NCBI GenBank assembly: GCA_947177425.1
Contig: CAMWUN010000010.1
Coordinates: 1-64,000, forward strand
Length of the DNA stretch: 64,000 bases
Direction: 5' to 3'
Origin: an uncultured bacterium
Lineage (GTDB): Bacteria; Bacillota; Clostridia; Lachnospirales; Lachnospiraceae
Positions 1 to 10,606 of this stretch are shown piece by piece. A model generated the notes under the pieces. That model searched no databases and was not told the DNA's origin. It saw nothing but the letters and a program-made list of their open reading frames with translations. Within the stretch, counting starts at the first letter, position 1; the number at the start of each line of letters is the position of its first letter. A program made the position numbers and the translations under genes.

Positions 1-184
1 CACTTTCTTACGACCAGCGCAGTAAATGCGCAGGTCTGTGTGAACAGTAACAATTACTCTTCATGAAAAAGCAAAAGGAACCTTTATATTACTTGAAACT
101 TTTTAAAAAATATACTATCATAGATATAATACACATCTGCCCGCCCTGATATGGAGGCTGGCGCGGACAAATTGGAGGTTGAAT

Positions 185-679
185 ATGAACGAAACATATG
201 TAGAATGGCTTGTGAAAAGAAAAACTCCGGCGTATATGACACTTCTTAGGATTTTGTCTATTATGCTGGCAGCCCTGTTTATACTGGTGGGTTTTATAAT
301 CATACCGGCGCTGCTGATTGGTATTGCAATTGGGGTTGCCGCTTATTTTATTTATCTGAACTCGGATTTGGAATATGAATATCTTTATGTGGACAAGGAA
401 CTGACTGTGGACAAGGTCATGGCCAAGACAAGACGTAAGAGAGTAGCTTCCTTTGAACTGGACAAAATGGAAATCGTTGCCCCTTTGAAATCCTGGCATC
501 TGGATAACTACAGAAACCGGAATGATAAGACGGTTGATTACAGTTCCGGGGAGGAGAAGCAGCCGGAAGTACGATACGTATTTTATTATGAAGGAAGCCG
601 GAAGGTTATTTTTGAACCCAATGACGAGATGATCAAGGTAATGCAGCTTGTAGCCCCAAGAAAGGTATTCAGAGACTGA
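185..679 (+). CDS. small membrane protein, DUF6106-like
   Basis: The 164-aa product has two adjacent hydrophobic segments at about residues 18-55 (around LLRILSIMLAALFILVGFII) followed by a soluble, charged C-terminal part of about 100 residues. The ATG at 185 is preferred over the in-frame TTG at 179 because GGAGG at 174-178 lies six bases upstream of the ATG. The N-terminus (ETYVEWLVKRK) and the overall pattern match what I recall of the DUF6106 family in Lachnospiraceae; its function is unknown. It sits upstream of guaB on the same strand with a gap of about 137 bases, so it may be co-transcribed, though a hairpin lies in the gap. A short imperfect hairpin (12-36) precedes it at the window edge and may belong to a gene outside the window. 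No catalytic motif is visible. Confidence 0.7.
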   Translation: MNETYVEWLVKRKTPAYMTLLRILSIMLAALFILVGFIIIPALLIGIAIGVAAYFIYLNSDLEYEYLYVDKELTVDKVMAKTRRKRVASFELDKMEIVAPLKSWHLDNYRNRNDKTVDYSSGEEKQPEVRYVFYYEGSRKVIFEPNDEMIKVMQLVAPRKVFRD

Positions 680-699
680 TACTATCCGGGAACCGGATT

Positions 700-744
700 C
701 CATAGTAAACGGTAAGGGTATTTTCCGTTTATAATAAACTATGG
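700..744 (+). promoter_or_regulatory. inverted repeat in the guaB leader
   Basis: CCATAGT (700-706) pairs with ACTATGG (738-744), and AAACGG (707-712) pairs with CCGTTT (725-730), giving one interrupted stem-loop. A TATAAT-like hexamer (730-735) lies inside it, without a good -35 partner at 17 bases. It could be an operator over the promoter or an RNA hairpin upstream of guaB. It does not match the purine riboswitch consensus. Confidence 0.3.
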
Positions 745-792
745 GAGGATGCAGTATTGTCAGAATATAAATTATGGTAAAGATAAAAGTAA

Positions 793-2271
<1,479 letters not shown>

Positions 2272-2283
2272 GACGGAAGGAGC

Positions 2284-3327
2284 ATGGTCTTTGTGGATAA
2301 GCAGGAAAATCCAATTGGCAGTGAAGGGACTAAGCAGCAGCCGGAGAACTTTTTTGAAGGGAAAGAGTTGGAACGGTGGCAGAGACATTTCTGCGATATG
2401 GCGAATATCTTTGTATGCTGTCTGGACAGTCAGGGAAATCCGTTGACTTCTCTGGAAGGCAACGGGGAAGAAGCTTTAAAAATTAATAAAATAATTGATG
2501 GGGAGCAATTTCAAAACATGTTGCTGCGCGTATCTGAGAGCACGCTTGAGGATCAGGCAATTGAGACGACAGTCTATCCCAATGTACGCCTTGCCGTAAT
2601 ATCCGGCAAGGCGGAAGGGAAACCTGTCATCAATTGGCTTGTTTGTGGCGTGCTTTCTGATGCAGACGACGTGGAAGATTATGAAAAGCCGCCTCTTGAA
2701 GGAATCACCTGCCTGATTGGCAGGAAGCAGTTTGCCAGGGCAGTTGATGCCATAAGAGGTATGACGGACATGATGATCCACGACAGGCGCTGTGCTTTCC
2801 GGGCGGAAGAGGAAAGCCGGAAGAGCCGGAAAAAACAGCAGGAAGCAGAGAAAGAGTCCAGGCGGTCAAAGGTATTTATTGATATGATGCAGCTTCCTTT
2901 AAATGGACACAAGGGGGAAGCCGCAGTAAATAAGCTGTTGGCCTGCATAGGGAGTTTCCTGAATGTAAGCGCCGGAGGACTTTGCCGCAACAAAGGAAAA
3001 AGCGGCAGGGTGGAAATCGTGGCAAGGTGGTGTGATGGTAAAAACCGCTGGGATATGGATAAGGAAACAGAGGGCAGGGAATTTTCTCTTTTTAAGCGGG
3101 AGAGGGCGGTGGTCATTTCGCCCGATTCCATGATAAATGATGTGGAAAAAGAAGAACTTGCGGCGCTGGGGCTGAAATCGGTGATAGTGATGCCGGTAGT
3201 CCTAAGAGGCAGAATCAGTATGCGTGTTTTCTTTGGGGAGACGGAAAGAGAACGTGCATGGGAACTGGATGAAATTAAATTTGTCAATGATTCCGTGAAG
3301 ATTCTGCAGAAAATTCTCCCTTTATAA
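2284..3327 (+). CDS. PocR-like plus GAF sensory protein without an output domain
   Basis: The 347-aa soluble protein has two apparent sensory parts. Residues about 25-165 look like a PocR-type ligand-binding domain (ELERWQRHFCDMANIFVCCLD and following). A highly charged helical linker (about 170-198, rich in E, K, R and S) leads to a GAF-like domain (about 200-347). That domain has the typical pattern EEELAALGLKSVIVMPVV and ERERAWELDEIKFVNDSVKIL. In relatives such domains feed a GGDEF, kinase or AraC-type output module, but none is present here and the stop is immediate. It follows guaB by 12 bases with AAGGAG upstream. It may act as a partner-binding sensor or be the remnant of a longer signalling protein. 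Domain assignment is from pattern recall, so the function is uncertain. Confidence 0.55.
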   Translation: MVFVDKQENPIGSEGTKQQPENFFEGKELERWQRHFCDMANIFVCCLDSQGNPLTSLEGNGEEALKINKIIDGEQFQNMLLRVSESTLEDQAIETTVYPNVRLAVISGKAEGKPVINWLVCGVLSDADDVEDYEKPPLEGITCLIGRKQFARAVDAIRGMTDMMIHDRRCAFRAEEESRKSRKKQQEAEKESRRSKVFIDMMQLPLNGHKGEAAVNKLLACIGSFLNVSAGGLCRNKGKSGRVEIVARWCDGKNRWDMDKETEGREFSLFKRERAVVISPDSMINDVEKEELAALGLKSVIVMPVVLRGRISMRVFFGETERERAWELDEIKFVNDSVKILQKILPL

Positions 3328-3445
3328 ATTGAATGGGGTATGATATGATAGCAATGGTGTATGTTGCTTTGATATCACATCGTAGGTTATACGAAATTTA
3401 TTGCAGGAGGGAAGGCCCCGGGATAGGCAGTGGGGCCGGAGAGAT

Positions 3446-5149
3446 ATGAGTGAAAATGAAATGAACGTGGGTTATTCAGAAGAAGAAAAAATGGTGGTTT
3501 CCAGAAATTTTATAGAGCAGATTATTGATAAGGATCTGGCAGAAGGCGTATGTGATACCGTGCGCACGAGATTTCCACCGGAACCTAACGGATATCTGCA
3601 TATCGGCCATGCCAAAAGTATCCTTCTTAATTACGGACTGGCAAAGGAATACGACGGCAAATTCAACATGCGTTTTGACGATACAAACCCAACCAAAGAA
3701 AAGACAGAATTTGTGGAATCCATTCTGGCAGATATCAAGTGGCTGGGGGCGGACTGGGAAGACAGACTGTTCTTTGCTTCCGACTATTTTGAGCAGATGT
3801 ATGAGGGAGCGGTAAAGCTGATTAAAAAGGGAAAGGCATATGTATCCGACCTGACTCCGGAAGAAATGCGCGAGTACAGGGGAACTCTTACGGAACCCGG
3901 AAAGGATGATCCTAACCGGGAGCGGAGCATGGAGGAAAACCTTACTTTATTTGAAAAAATGAAAAATGGGGAATTTAAGGACGGAGAGAAAACGCTCCGT
4001 GCTAAAATTGACATGGCATCTCCAAATATAAATATGAGAGACCCGATTATTTACAGGGTGGCCCATATGTCCCATCATAATACCGGGGATAAGTGGTGTA
4101 TTTATCCCATGTATGATTTTGCCCATCCCATTGAGGACGCCATTGAGGGAATCACACATTCCATCTGTACTTTGGAATTTGAGGATCACAGACCCTTGTA
4201 TGACTGGGTAGTAAGGGAACTGGAATATCCCAATCCGCCTAAGCAGATAGAATTTGCGAAAATGTATCTGACCAATGTGGTAACAGGCAAACGGTATATT
4301 AAGAAGCTGGTAGAGGAAGGCATTGTAGACGGCTGGGACGATCCACGTCTGGTGTCTATTGCGGCTCTGCGCAGAAGAGGGTTTACCCCGGAATCCATCA
4401 AAATGTTCGTGGAACTCTGCGGCGTATCCAAGAGCAATTCTTCCGCAGATTATGCCATGCTGGAATACTGCATCAGGGAAGATTTAAAGCTGAAACGGCC
4501 CCGCATGATGGCAGTTCTTGACCCTGTCAAGCTGATTATTGACAATTACCCGGAAGATAAGACAGAGATGCTGGAGGTTGCCAATAATCTTGAAAAGGAA
4601 GAGATGGGAACAAGGCAGGTTCCTTTTGGAAGGGAACTTTATATTGAGAGAGAGGACTTTATGGAGGAACCTCCAAAAAAATATTTCCGTTTATTCCCCG
4701 GAAATGAGGTGCGCCTTATGAACGCTTATTTTGTAACCTGTACAGGGTGTGTCAGGGATGAAAGCGGTAAGGTGGTTGAGGTGCACTGCACCTACGACCC
4801 GGAAACAAAATGTGGCAGCGGATTTACAGGGCGCAAGGTAAAAGGAACCATACACTGGGTTCCGGTAAAGGAAGCGGTAAAGGCGCAGGTACGTCTTTAT
4901 GAAAATATCATTGACGAGGAAAAGGGTGTTTACAATGAGGACGGAAGCCTCAATCTGAATCCGGATTCCCTGATTGTCTTAAAGGACTGTTTCCTGGAAC
5001 CATCCTTAAAGGATGCAAAACCTTATGACAGTTTCCAGTTTGTCCGTCAGGGGTATTTCTGTGTGGATGTAAAGGATTCCAGGGAAGACGCGCTGGTATT
5101 CAACAGAATTGTTTCATTGAAGAGTTCTTATGTACTGCCGAAGGCATAG
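3446..5149 (+). CDS. glnS: glutaminyl-tRNA synthetase
   Basis: Cytosolic class I aminoacyl-tRNA synthetase that charges tRNA-Gln with glutamine. The product has 567 aa from the ATG at 3446. I prefer this ATG because upstream in-frame sequence has only a TTG and the family usually begins close to the [11 protein letters not shown] segment. The HIGH motif is [12 protein letters not shown]. The Rossmann and acceptor-binding segments ([33 protein letters not shown]) and the anticodon-binding beta-barrel half are intact. The KMSKS loop is degenerate: aligned with the E. coli enzyme, the MSKRK position reads TGKRY, with the lysine-arginine core kept. The RBS (GGAGAG 3438-3443) is close to the ATG. 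No T-box leader is visible in the roughly 115 bases upstream. Confidence 0.95.
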   Translation: MSENEMNVGYSEEEKMVVSRNFIEQIIDKDLAEGVCDTVRTRFPPEPNGYLHIGHAKSILLNYGLAKEYDGKFNMRFDDTNPTKEKTEFVESILADIKWLGADWEDRLFFASDYFEQMYEGAVKLIKKGKAYVSDLTPEEMREYRGTLTEPGKDDPNRERSMEENLTLFEKMKNGEFKDGEKTLRAKIDMASPNINMRDPIIYRVAHMSHHNTGDKWCIYPMYDFAHPIEDAIEGITHSICTLEFEDHRPLYDWVVRELEYPNPPKQIEFAKMYLTNVVTGKRYIKKLVEEGIVDGWDDPRLVSIAALRRRGFTPESIKMFVELCGVSKSNSSADYAMLEYCIREDLKLKRPRMMAVLDPVKLIIDNYPEDKTEMLEVANNLEKEEMGTRQVPFGRELYIEREDFMEEPPKKYFRLFPGNEVRLMNAYFVTCTGCVRDESGKVVEVHCTYDPETKCGSGFTGRKVKGTIHWVPVKEAVKAQVRLYENIIDEEKGVYNEDGSLNLNPDSLIVLKDCFLEPSLKDAKPYDSFQFVRQGYFCVDVKDSREDALVFNRIVSLKSSYVLPKA

Positions 5150-5218
5150 AGCCCAATAAACAGGAGAGTTGTCTGAATTTGAAGAGTTTAGGATATTTAG
5201 AAAGGAACAGGTATTAAA

Positions 5219-6088
5219 ATGTCAGGGTTATTGTCAGGATTAAGCAAGTTTGGTCTAAAGAATCTGGAAAAAAAGGAGTTGTTCCAGGAGGAGGAGAAGA
5301 AGAAAGAGACTCCGCCGAAGGATACGAAGCCGGCTATGCAGGTCATGAAAGAGGAAGACTATCTTTTTGATAAAACTTACGAATGTCCGGTATGTTATCA
5401 GAAAATAAAAGAAAGAACCATGAGGGTCGGGAAAGCCAAACTCCTGAAAACGGATATGGATCTGCGTCCCGTATACGAAAATATTGAACCGCTCAAATAT
5501 GACGTGATTGTCTGCCAGTGCTGTGGGTATTCCGTTTTGAGCCGCTATTTCATGGGCCTTACCCCGTCCCAGATAAAGGCGGTGAAGGATAGCATCTCCA
5601 TGTCCTTTAAGCCTTATGAGGAGAAAAAAGAGACATACACTTACGAGGAAGCACTGGAGAGATATAAACTGTGTCTTGCCAGCACCATAGTAAAGCACGG
5701 AAAGGCAAGCGAGAAAGCGTATATCTGCTTAAAAGCAGGATGGCTTCTGCGCAGTATGAGGGAAGCGCTTGACGAGGAACTGGAGGGATATGACGAGAAG
5801 GATGCGGAACTGAAAGTTGAGGAGGACGAATTCCTTCAAAATGCATTGGAAGGGTTCCTGAACGCAAGACAGTCGGAAAGCTATCCCATGTGCGGCATGG
5901 ATGAGGCAACGGTGGAATTTCTGATAGCAATGCTTGCCATGGAGTATGAGCAGTTTGATGTGGCAAGTAAGATACTGCCTGCCATCATCACATCGGTGAC
6001 AGCCAACAACCGTATGAAAGACAAGGCAAGGGAAGCAAAGGAAATCCTGCTTGAAAAGATGAAAGAGAAGGAGAAGAACGCCAACTAA
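5219..6088 (+). CDS. DUF2225 family protein
   Basis: The 289-aa soluble protein begins with a short lysine- and glutamate-rich segment. It carries zinc-ribbon-like cysteine pairs CPVC (about residue 60) and CQCC (about residue 100), followed by a helical TPR-like region. The CPVC...VCQCCGY arrangement is typical of DUF2225, a family of unknown function common in Clostridia. A metal-binding role for the cysteines is inferred. The stop codon overlaps the ATG of the next gene by one base (TAATG), so the two genes are translationally coupled. Confidence 0.8.
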   Translation: MSGLLSGLSKFGLKNLEKKELFQEEEKKKETPPKDTKPAMQVMKEEDYLFDKTYECPVCYQKIKERTMRVGKAKLLKTDMDLRPVYENIEPLKYDVIVCQCCGYSVLSRYFMGLTPSQIKAVKDSISMSFKPYEEKKETYTYEEALERYKLCLASTIVKHGKASEKAYICLKAGWLLRSMREALDEELEGYDEKDAELKVEEDEFLQNALEGFLNARQSESYPMCGMDEATVEFLIAMLAMEYEQFDVASKILPAIITSVTANNRMKDKAREAKEILLEKMKEKEKNAN

Positions 6089-7557
6089 TGATGGCCGACC
6101 TGACGATACAATTAACAGATGGGGCAGAGAAATGCCTTTATCAGCAGATTTATGAACATATCAGGGATGAGATAAGAAAAGGGAAGCTTCTTGCAGGTGA
6201 GAAGCTTCCCTCAACTCGTTCCCTGGCGGAGTATTTGCAGGTGGCAAGGAGTACGGTGGATTTCGCCTATAGCCAGCTTGTTGCGGAAGGGTATGTGGAA
6301 GCCCGGCCCTGCAGAGGATATTTTGTCAATCAGGCGGAGGATATGTTTCACCTGCAGCCGGAAGATTTGTCAGAAGCACTGCCGGCGCCAGCAGATATGC
6401 AGACGGCTTTACCAGAAATGTCGAGTGAAATTCTGACGGGAGAGGATCTGGATTTCTCCTATGATTTTTCTCCCCATGCCATCAGCCTTAAGGATTTCCC
6501 CTTTGCTACATGGAAAAAAATCACAAAGAATATTCTGGTGGATGCCAACAGTGAGATGTTTGCCCTTGGGGATGCCCAGGGGGACATGCAGCTAAGGGAG
6601 ACTATCGGCCGGTATCTTCATGCTTCCAGAGGGGTCAACTGCCGCCCGGAACAGATTATCATAGGGGCCGGGACAGATTACCTGCTGATGCTGCTGGAAA
6701 AAATTCTGGGCAGACATGTGCCTGTCGCCATGGAAGAACCCACCTACAAGCGTGCTTACAGGGTATTCCAGTCCTTTGCATATGAGATAGAGGCAATTCC
6801 TATGGACGAAAACGGAATGGATGTGGAGAAACTCCGCCAGACCAAGGCAAGGGCAGTTTATGTAATGCCTTCCCACCAGTACCCCACGGGGGTGGTGATG
6901 CCCATAGGAAGACGGCTGGAACTGCTGAAATGGGCGAAGGAAGAGAAAGGCAGATATTTGATTGAGGACGATTACGACAGTGAATTCCGTTACAGGGGAA
7001 AGCCCATTCCCGCCCTGCAGGCTTCCGACCGGGAGGGCAGGGTGATTTATATGGGAACCTTTTCAAAGTCTATTGCGCCTGCCATCCGTGTGGGCTACAT
7101 GGTGCTGCCCTTAAGCCTTCTGAAAGTTTACAGGGAAAACTGCGGATTTTATGCCTGCACTGTGTCAAGAATTGACCAGCGTATTCTGAATGAATTTATC
7201 AAAGACGGGTATTTTGAACGGTACCTGAATAAAATGAGAAAAATATATAAAGTCAGACATGATTTCCTGCTGAACCAGTTGGGATGTTTTGAGAAAGCCT
7301 TTGACATTTCCGGCGAAAATGCAGGGCTGCATATCCTCCTTACCAGCAGGAAACATATACCGGAGAAAACCCTGACAGATGCGGCGGCCAGGGAGGGTGT
7401 AAAGCTGTACGGCATATCAAAGGACTGTATGCGGAAAGAAAATGCAGAAGGGCTGTCCTATGAGGGCACTGTACTACTGGGTTACGGTGCACTGGAGGAG
7501 CAGGAACTGGAAAAGGGAATCCAACTGCTGAAAAAAGCCTGGAACCCTTACCTATAG
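6088..7557 (+). CDS. MocR-type regulator, GntR wHTH fused to class I aminotransferase domain
   Basis: The 489-aa protein has a GntR winged helix at about residues 10-75 (LPSTRSLAEYLQVARSTVDFAYSQL) joined to a fold-type I PLP domain (about 115-489). In that domain MPSHQYPTG, EDDYDSEFRY and GTFSKSIAPAIRVGY are visible, the last holding the PLP-binding lysine. This is the MocR architecture, of which PdxR is the best-known member, controlling vitamin B6 synthesis. No pdxS/pdxT genes lie nearby, so the target is unknown. An alternative ATG three bases in (6091) is equally possible. The gene is coupled to the upstream DUF2225 gene. About 170 bases with no convincing terminator separate its stop from the convergent minus-strand gene. 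Confidence 0.85.
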   Translation: MMADLTIQLTDGAEKCLYQQIYEHIRDEIRKGKLLAGEKLPSTRSLAEYLQVARSTVDFAYSQLVAEGYVEARPCRGYFVNQAEDMFHLQPEDLSEALPAPADMQTALPEMSSEILTGEDLDFSYDFSPHAISLKDFPFATWKKITKNILVDANSEMFALGDAQGDMQLRETIGRYLHASRGVNCRPEQIIIGAGTDYLLMLLEKILGRHVPVAMEEPTYKRAYRVFQSFAYEIEAIPMDENGMDVEKLRQTKARAVYVMPSHQYPTGVVMPIGRRLELLKWAKEEKGRYLIEDDYDSEFRYRGKPIPALQASDREGRVIYMGTFSKSIAPAIRVGYMVLPLSLLKVYRENCGFYACTVSRIDQRILNEFIKDGYFERYLNKMRKIYKVRHDFLLNQLGCFEKAFDISGENAGLHILLTSRKHIPEKTLTDAAAREGVKLYGISKDCMRKENAEGLSYEGTVLLGYGALEEQELEKGIQLLKKAWNPYL

Positions 7558-7726
7558 CAATGTCTGGTTACTGCGCCGACAGCCGTATCAGGCTGTGAAC
7601 GGACATTTTGTCTGCAGCATATCTTGCTGACAGCAGAAATTGCTGATAAAAGGGGATTCCAGGCTTCTGGCAATTTTAATTCAATAAGCGTTCCTGCGAA
7701 GTGAGGCAGGGATTGCCTTACAACTT

Positions 7727-8263
7727 TTATAAGTCGTCATCAAAAAATTCTTCCACTTTTTCTTCTTCGGAGACAGCGTTTTCAGAAGCGGATTCCGGGA
7801 CGGGTTCCTGGTTAGGAGCCTGTGGTTCTTCCTTAACCGTTTCTTCTGTCTGTTCTGCGGCTGCGTTACCCGTTGCTTCACTTTCGGCTCCGGCTTCCTT
7901 TTCCTTGTTCAGTGCGGTTAAATCTGTGAAATTGCTTTCGGAATTAATCTGATTTTCAGCAACTGACCTTACGGTGTCCTTTACCTGCTGGACAGAGTCG
8001 GCAATGACTTCTTTTGCTTTGTGGAAAGCTTCTGAGGCAATGGCTTCTGCCTTGTCAAGATTTAAAGATACATAAGAACGTTCTTTCGTAACTTCCGTAT
8101 CGTCATCAAGATCTTCACTGAAATCATCAAAATCATCGTCCGTATCTTCACCTTTTTCGGGGGAAGGAGCGTTGTCTTTGGTCTGCATATAGTGATATGC
8201 ACCATAAGCAGCAGCGCCGGCTACAGCAGAGAAAAGTAATAATTTACCAAACTTTTTGGACAT
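7727..8263 (-). CDS. acidic membrane-anchored protein of unknown function
   Basis: The 178-aa protein has a single N-terminal hydrophobic segment (about residues 8-24, LLLFSAVAGAAAYGAYHYM) and then a very acidic region with a run of Asp and Glu (about 38-58). A short amphipathic helical part (about 70-105) is followed by a Glu/Ala/Pro-rich tail ending EEFFDDDL. The helix composition recalls YtxH-like proteins, but the resemblance is loose. AAAGGAG lies about seven bases before the ATG. The low-complexity acidic tail suggests an extracytoplasmic or nucleoid-excluded tether. I cannot assign a function. It lies downstream of the DUF6062-like gene on the same strand with a gap of about 180 bases. 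Confidence 0.75.
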   Translation of the reverse strand: MSKKFGKLLLFSAVAGAAAYGAYHYMQTKDNAPSPEKGEDTDDDFDDFSEDLDDDTEVTKERSYVSLNLDKAEAIASEAFHKAKEVIADSVQQVKDTVRSVAENQINSESNFTDLTALNKEKEAGAESEATGNAAAEQTEETVKEEPQAPNQEPVPESASENAVSEEEKVEEFFDDDL

Positions 8264-8441
8264 ATAAGTACTCCTTTCGATTGTCCGTAACAGTTCAGAT
8301 GCACTGAAATGTTACGAGTGTTCTTCAATAAGCTGGCCCGCAAAGCGTGGCAGCATTTGATTATCTAAGTAATATCTTAATACTATTCTGCGAAATTGAA
8401 AAGAGAATATGTATAAAAAATCCATAAAATTTTAAGGCGCT

Positions 8442-9203
8442 TTATTTATTCATCTTGTATACCGGGTCGGCGGGATAGCCGCCTTTTAATTTCTGCATCC
8501 CCCGCTGTATGGCATCCTTTGAATTTTTCCAGTCTGCATCCTGGTTCCGGTAATCAAATTTCTCCACCAGCCAGGACACATCCTCCCCCAGCCGTTCCAT
8601 GTTCTTTTCCATCAGTGCAAACATGGCAGGATAAAATTCCTTCTTCTCTTTATCATTTAAGCGGCTGTCGCTGTATTCGCACAAGTCACCGAAATGGTGG
8701 AGGCAAAAGCCCTTGCTTCCCAGAATCCGTTCCCTGAAATCCGCATCTTTTTTGTACATGAAAAAGAAAGTATCCAGGTATCTTTCATATGTGTCGGCAA
8801 AACGCCTGCATATATAGCAGGATTTCTCCTTTTCCTGAACCCACAATCCAATAGGGTTTTCCCGCTCAGGGTTTTTCTTAAGCTTTCCCATAAAAGAGGA
8901 CTTAGAGGGCGTAAATTTCTTAAACTGCTCCTTCATTTCCCGGTTGATCTGCATATAGTGGGTTTTCAGAATCCAGCCGTTTCCCAGCGTATTGCCGTAG
9001 TCGAACATTTTCTTGAAATGTGCCCGGCAAAAGCCGGCCTTGTCAGTCTGCTCCCGCACATCGCTTTCCATGTACGAGGAGCCTGACCCTAAGACGAAAT
9101 CCATAAGATCCTGTTCTACAGAACGCTCTATGTAGCAGAAGGGACATTCGTCCCCTGCATTGACTGCATCGTTCAATGGTATGGTATAAAGTGTTTCTTT
9201 CAT
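8442..9203 (-). CDS. DUF6062-like cysteine-motif protein
   Basis: The 253-aa soluble protein carries repeated cysteine/histidine motifs: CPFC near residue 20, CRAH near 58, CYIC near 130 and CLHH near 168. The arrangement looks like two copies of a CxxC...CxxH unit, which would suit metal binding. It matches what I remember of the DUF6062 family in Lachnospiraceae, whose function is not known. GAGGG lies about eight bases before the ATG. The gene starts 39 bases after the stop of the TetR-family gene upstream on the same strand, so the pair probably forms an operon and this protein may be under that regulator's control. Confidence 0.75.
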   Translation of the reverse strand: MKETLYTIPLNDAVNAGDECPFCYIERSVEQDLMDFVLGSGSSYMESDVREQTDKAGFCRAHFKKMFDYGNTLGNGWILKTHYMQINREMKEQFKKFTPSKSSFMGKLKKNPERENPIGLWVQEKEKSCYICRRFADTYERYLDTFFFMYKKDADFRERILGSKGFCLHHFGDLCEYSDSRLNDKEKKEFYPAMFALMEKNMERLGEDVSWLVEKFDYRNQDADWKNSKDAIQRGMQKLKGGYPADPVYKMNK

Positions 9204-9242
9204 TAGTCTGCCCTCTTATTTACCGCTATCTGTCTTTTATAT

Positions 9243-9845
9243 TTATTTGTAACAAAGATTTTTCATCATTTCAAAGTACTGTTTTGTTTCCCTGTAGTAA
9301 ATTTCCGGCTGGAAGGAACCGTTCATGAACTGCTCCCTCATCAGGCCGTCCGCTGTGAATTCAAGTACTTTTGTCAACATTCTGACATCTGTGTCTTTTT
9401 TAAATTTGCCATGGTCAGCCTGCTCCATAATCTGGGCATACTGGCTGGGAAGAATCCCACGCTTTTCTTCTGTTTCAACCAACGCTTCACTGACATCCTC
9501 ATTCTGACTGCTGTTTATGAACTGCAGCATGTAGGGATAATTTTTCATTACCTGTAGCTGGGCAAATTTAATCTGGTCCAGCAGTTTAAAATAGTCTGTC
9601 TCTTTCGCAGATACCCCTGTAGACAGTTCCAGCATGATATATCTGACACTGTAGTCATAAATAAAGGAATACAGGCCCAGTTTGCTGATAAAGTAGTGGA
9701 ATAAAAGCCCTTTGCTGATTGCCGCTTCCTTGACAATATCGTCGGTACTGGCGTGTTCATACCCGTTCATGGCGAACACTTTAAGGGATGCGTTAATCAT
9801 CCTGTCCTGCTTTTCCTTTTTCAGGTCAAAAAACTTTTCATTCAT
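9243..9845 (-). CDS. TetR/AcrR family transcriptional regulator
   Basis: The 200-aa protein has the usual TetR layout. An N-terminal helix-turn-helix at about residues 12-58 (INASLKVFAMNGYEHASTDDIVKEAAISKGLLFHYF) is followed by an all-helical ligand-binding domain with a typical C-terminal helix (FTADGLMREQFMNG). TetR proteins usually repress their own operon until a small molecule binds. The likely targets are this gene and the DUF6062-like gene 39 bases downstream. The roughly 260-base gap to the divergent marR gene holds both promoters. No strong Shine-Dalgarno precedes the annotated ATG (GGGG lies 11 bases away), so the start is slightly uncertain. Confidence 0.9.
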   Translation of the reverse strand: MNEKFFDLKKEKQDRMINASLKVFAMNGYEHASTDDIVKEAAISKGLLFHYFISKLGLYSFIYDYSVRYIMLELSTGVSAKETDYFKLLDQIKFAQLQVMKNYPYMLQFINSSQNEDVSEALVETEEKRGILPSQYAQIMEQADHGKFKKDTDVRMLTKVLEFTADGLMREQFMNGSFQPEIYYRETKQYFEMMKNLCYK

Positions 9846-10042
9846 AAAAATATGTACCCCGAACCTTTACATATGTGCTGTGTAAAATGTATTTGTTGAC
9901 TTTGTGAGTCGAAAATAAATATAACATAATTGACGCTATTCTTCAATCATTTCGGCAAAACTAGTACTGACTTTTTTGGGGGCTACTACATCTTGTGTGG
10001 GCAGGAGGATATGCTGTACTAGGTAAACTGTTTTTTTGCTGC

Positions 10043-10071
10043 TTGACATATTGGTAACTTGTTACTATAAT
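10043..10071 (+). promoter_or_regulatory. sigma-A promoter of the marR-flavodoxin operon
   Basis: A perfect TTGACA (10043-10048) and a perfect TATAAT (10066-10071) are separated by exactly 17 bases. The start of marR is 35 bases downstream of the -10 hexamer. Confidence 0.9.
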
Positions 10072-10092
10072 AAAAGTGTAACAAGTTACCAA
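10051..10092. promoter_or_regulatory. double palindromic operator around the -10 box
   Basis: Two 15-base arms (10051-10065 and 10078-10092) are perfect inverted repeats of each other. Each arm also contains its own palindrome, GTAAC-TT-GTTAC (10054-10065) and GTAAC-AA-GTTAC (10078-10089). The two sites are centred 24 bases apart and flank the -10 hexamer. This suits two dimers of the downstream MarR protein repressing its own promoter. The geometry is seen directly; the identity of the binder is inferred. Confidence 0.8.
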
Positions 10093-10105
10093 TAAGGAGG
10101 GCTGT

Positions 10106-10606
10106 ATGAAACTGGATGATTTAGTCGCAAAATTTTCAGATACCTCAGAAAACCAGCGAAAGGCTGTTTTTAGTACGCTGTTTATTGCTGGGAATAAGCT
10201 GCAGACACTTTTTGATAATCACATCCCGGGAATATCGCTGAAACAGTTTATGCTGTTGTCAATTGTGAGACAGTCGGAAGAACATCTGACATTTACCCAG
10301 TTGGGCAGTCTGCTGGGCTGTTCAAGACAGAATATTAAAAAGATAGCGGATGTTCTGGTGAAAAAGGGCTTCATTACAATTCAGAAAAGTCCCCGTGACA
10401 CAAGGGCTTTGTGTATCTGCCCTACGGAAAAGGTTGCTGTTTTTTTTCAGAACGATTTTGCCCAATATCAGGAAGAACTGAAATATCTCTTTGAAGTTTA
10501 TACGGAAGAAGAACTGGAAATGCTGTTTAGACTCATGTCAAAGTTGTATGCAGGGATTGAAAATTTGGAAGAGAGGATTGCACATGAAAACGATAGTGAT
10601 TTATAA
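10106..10606 (+). CDS. MarR family transcriptional regulator
   Basis: The 166-aa protein has the MarR winged helix-turn-helix (about residues 48-110): LTFTQLGSLLGCSRQNIKKIADVLVKKGFI with the wing KSPRDTRALCICPTEK, flanked by dimerisation helices. AAGGAGG (10094-10100) precedes the ATG by five bases. It lies behind a consensus promoter overlapped by two GTAAC-N2-GTTAC sites, so autorepression is very likely. The flavodoxin gene overlaps its 3' end by 23 bases, so the two are co-transcribed and the regulator probably controls flavodoxin. The inducer is unknown; many MarR proteins respond to oxidants or phenolic compounds. Confidence 0.93.
   Translation: MKLDDLVAKFSDTSENQRKAVFSTLFIAGNKLQTLFDNHIPGISLKQFMLLSIVRQSEEHLTFTQLGSLLGCSRQNIKKIADVLVKKGFITIQKSPRDTRALCICPTEKVAVFFQNDFAQYQEELKYLFEVYTEEELEMLFRLMSKLYAGIENLEERIAHENDSDL

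Noticed and set aside
1-178. Defined promoter for the first gene
   Set aside because: TATAAT at 125-130 and TTGAAA at 93-98 are 26 bases apart, too far for a sigma-A promoter.
3328-3445. T-box leader before glnS
   Set aside because: The gap is too short and lacks the TGGNACCGCG-type T-box sequence and a terminator.
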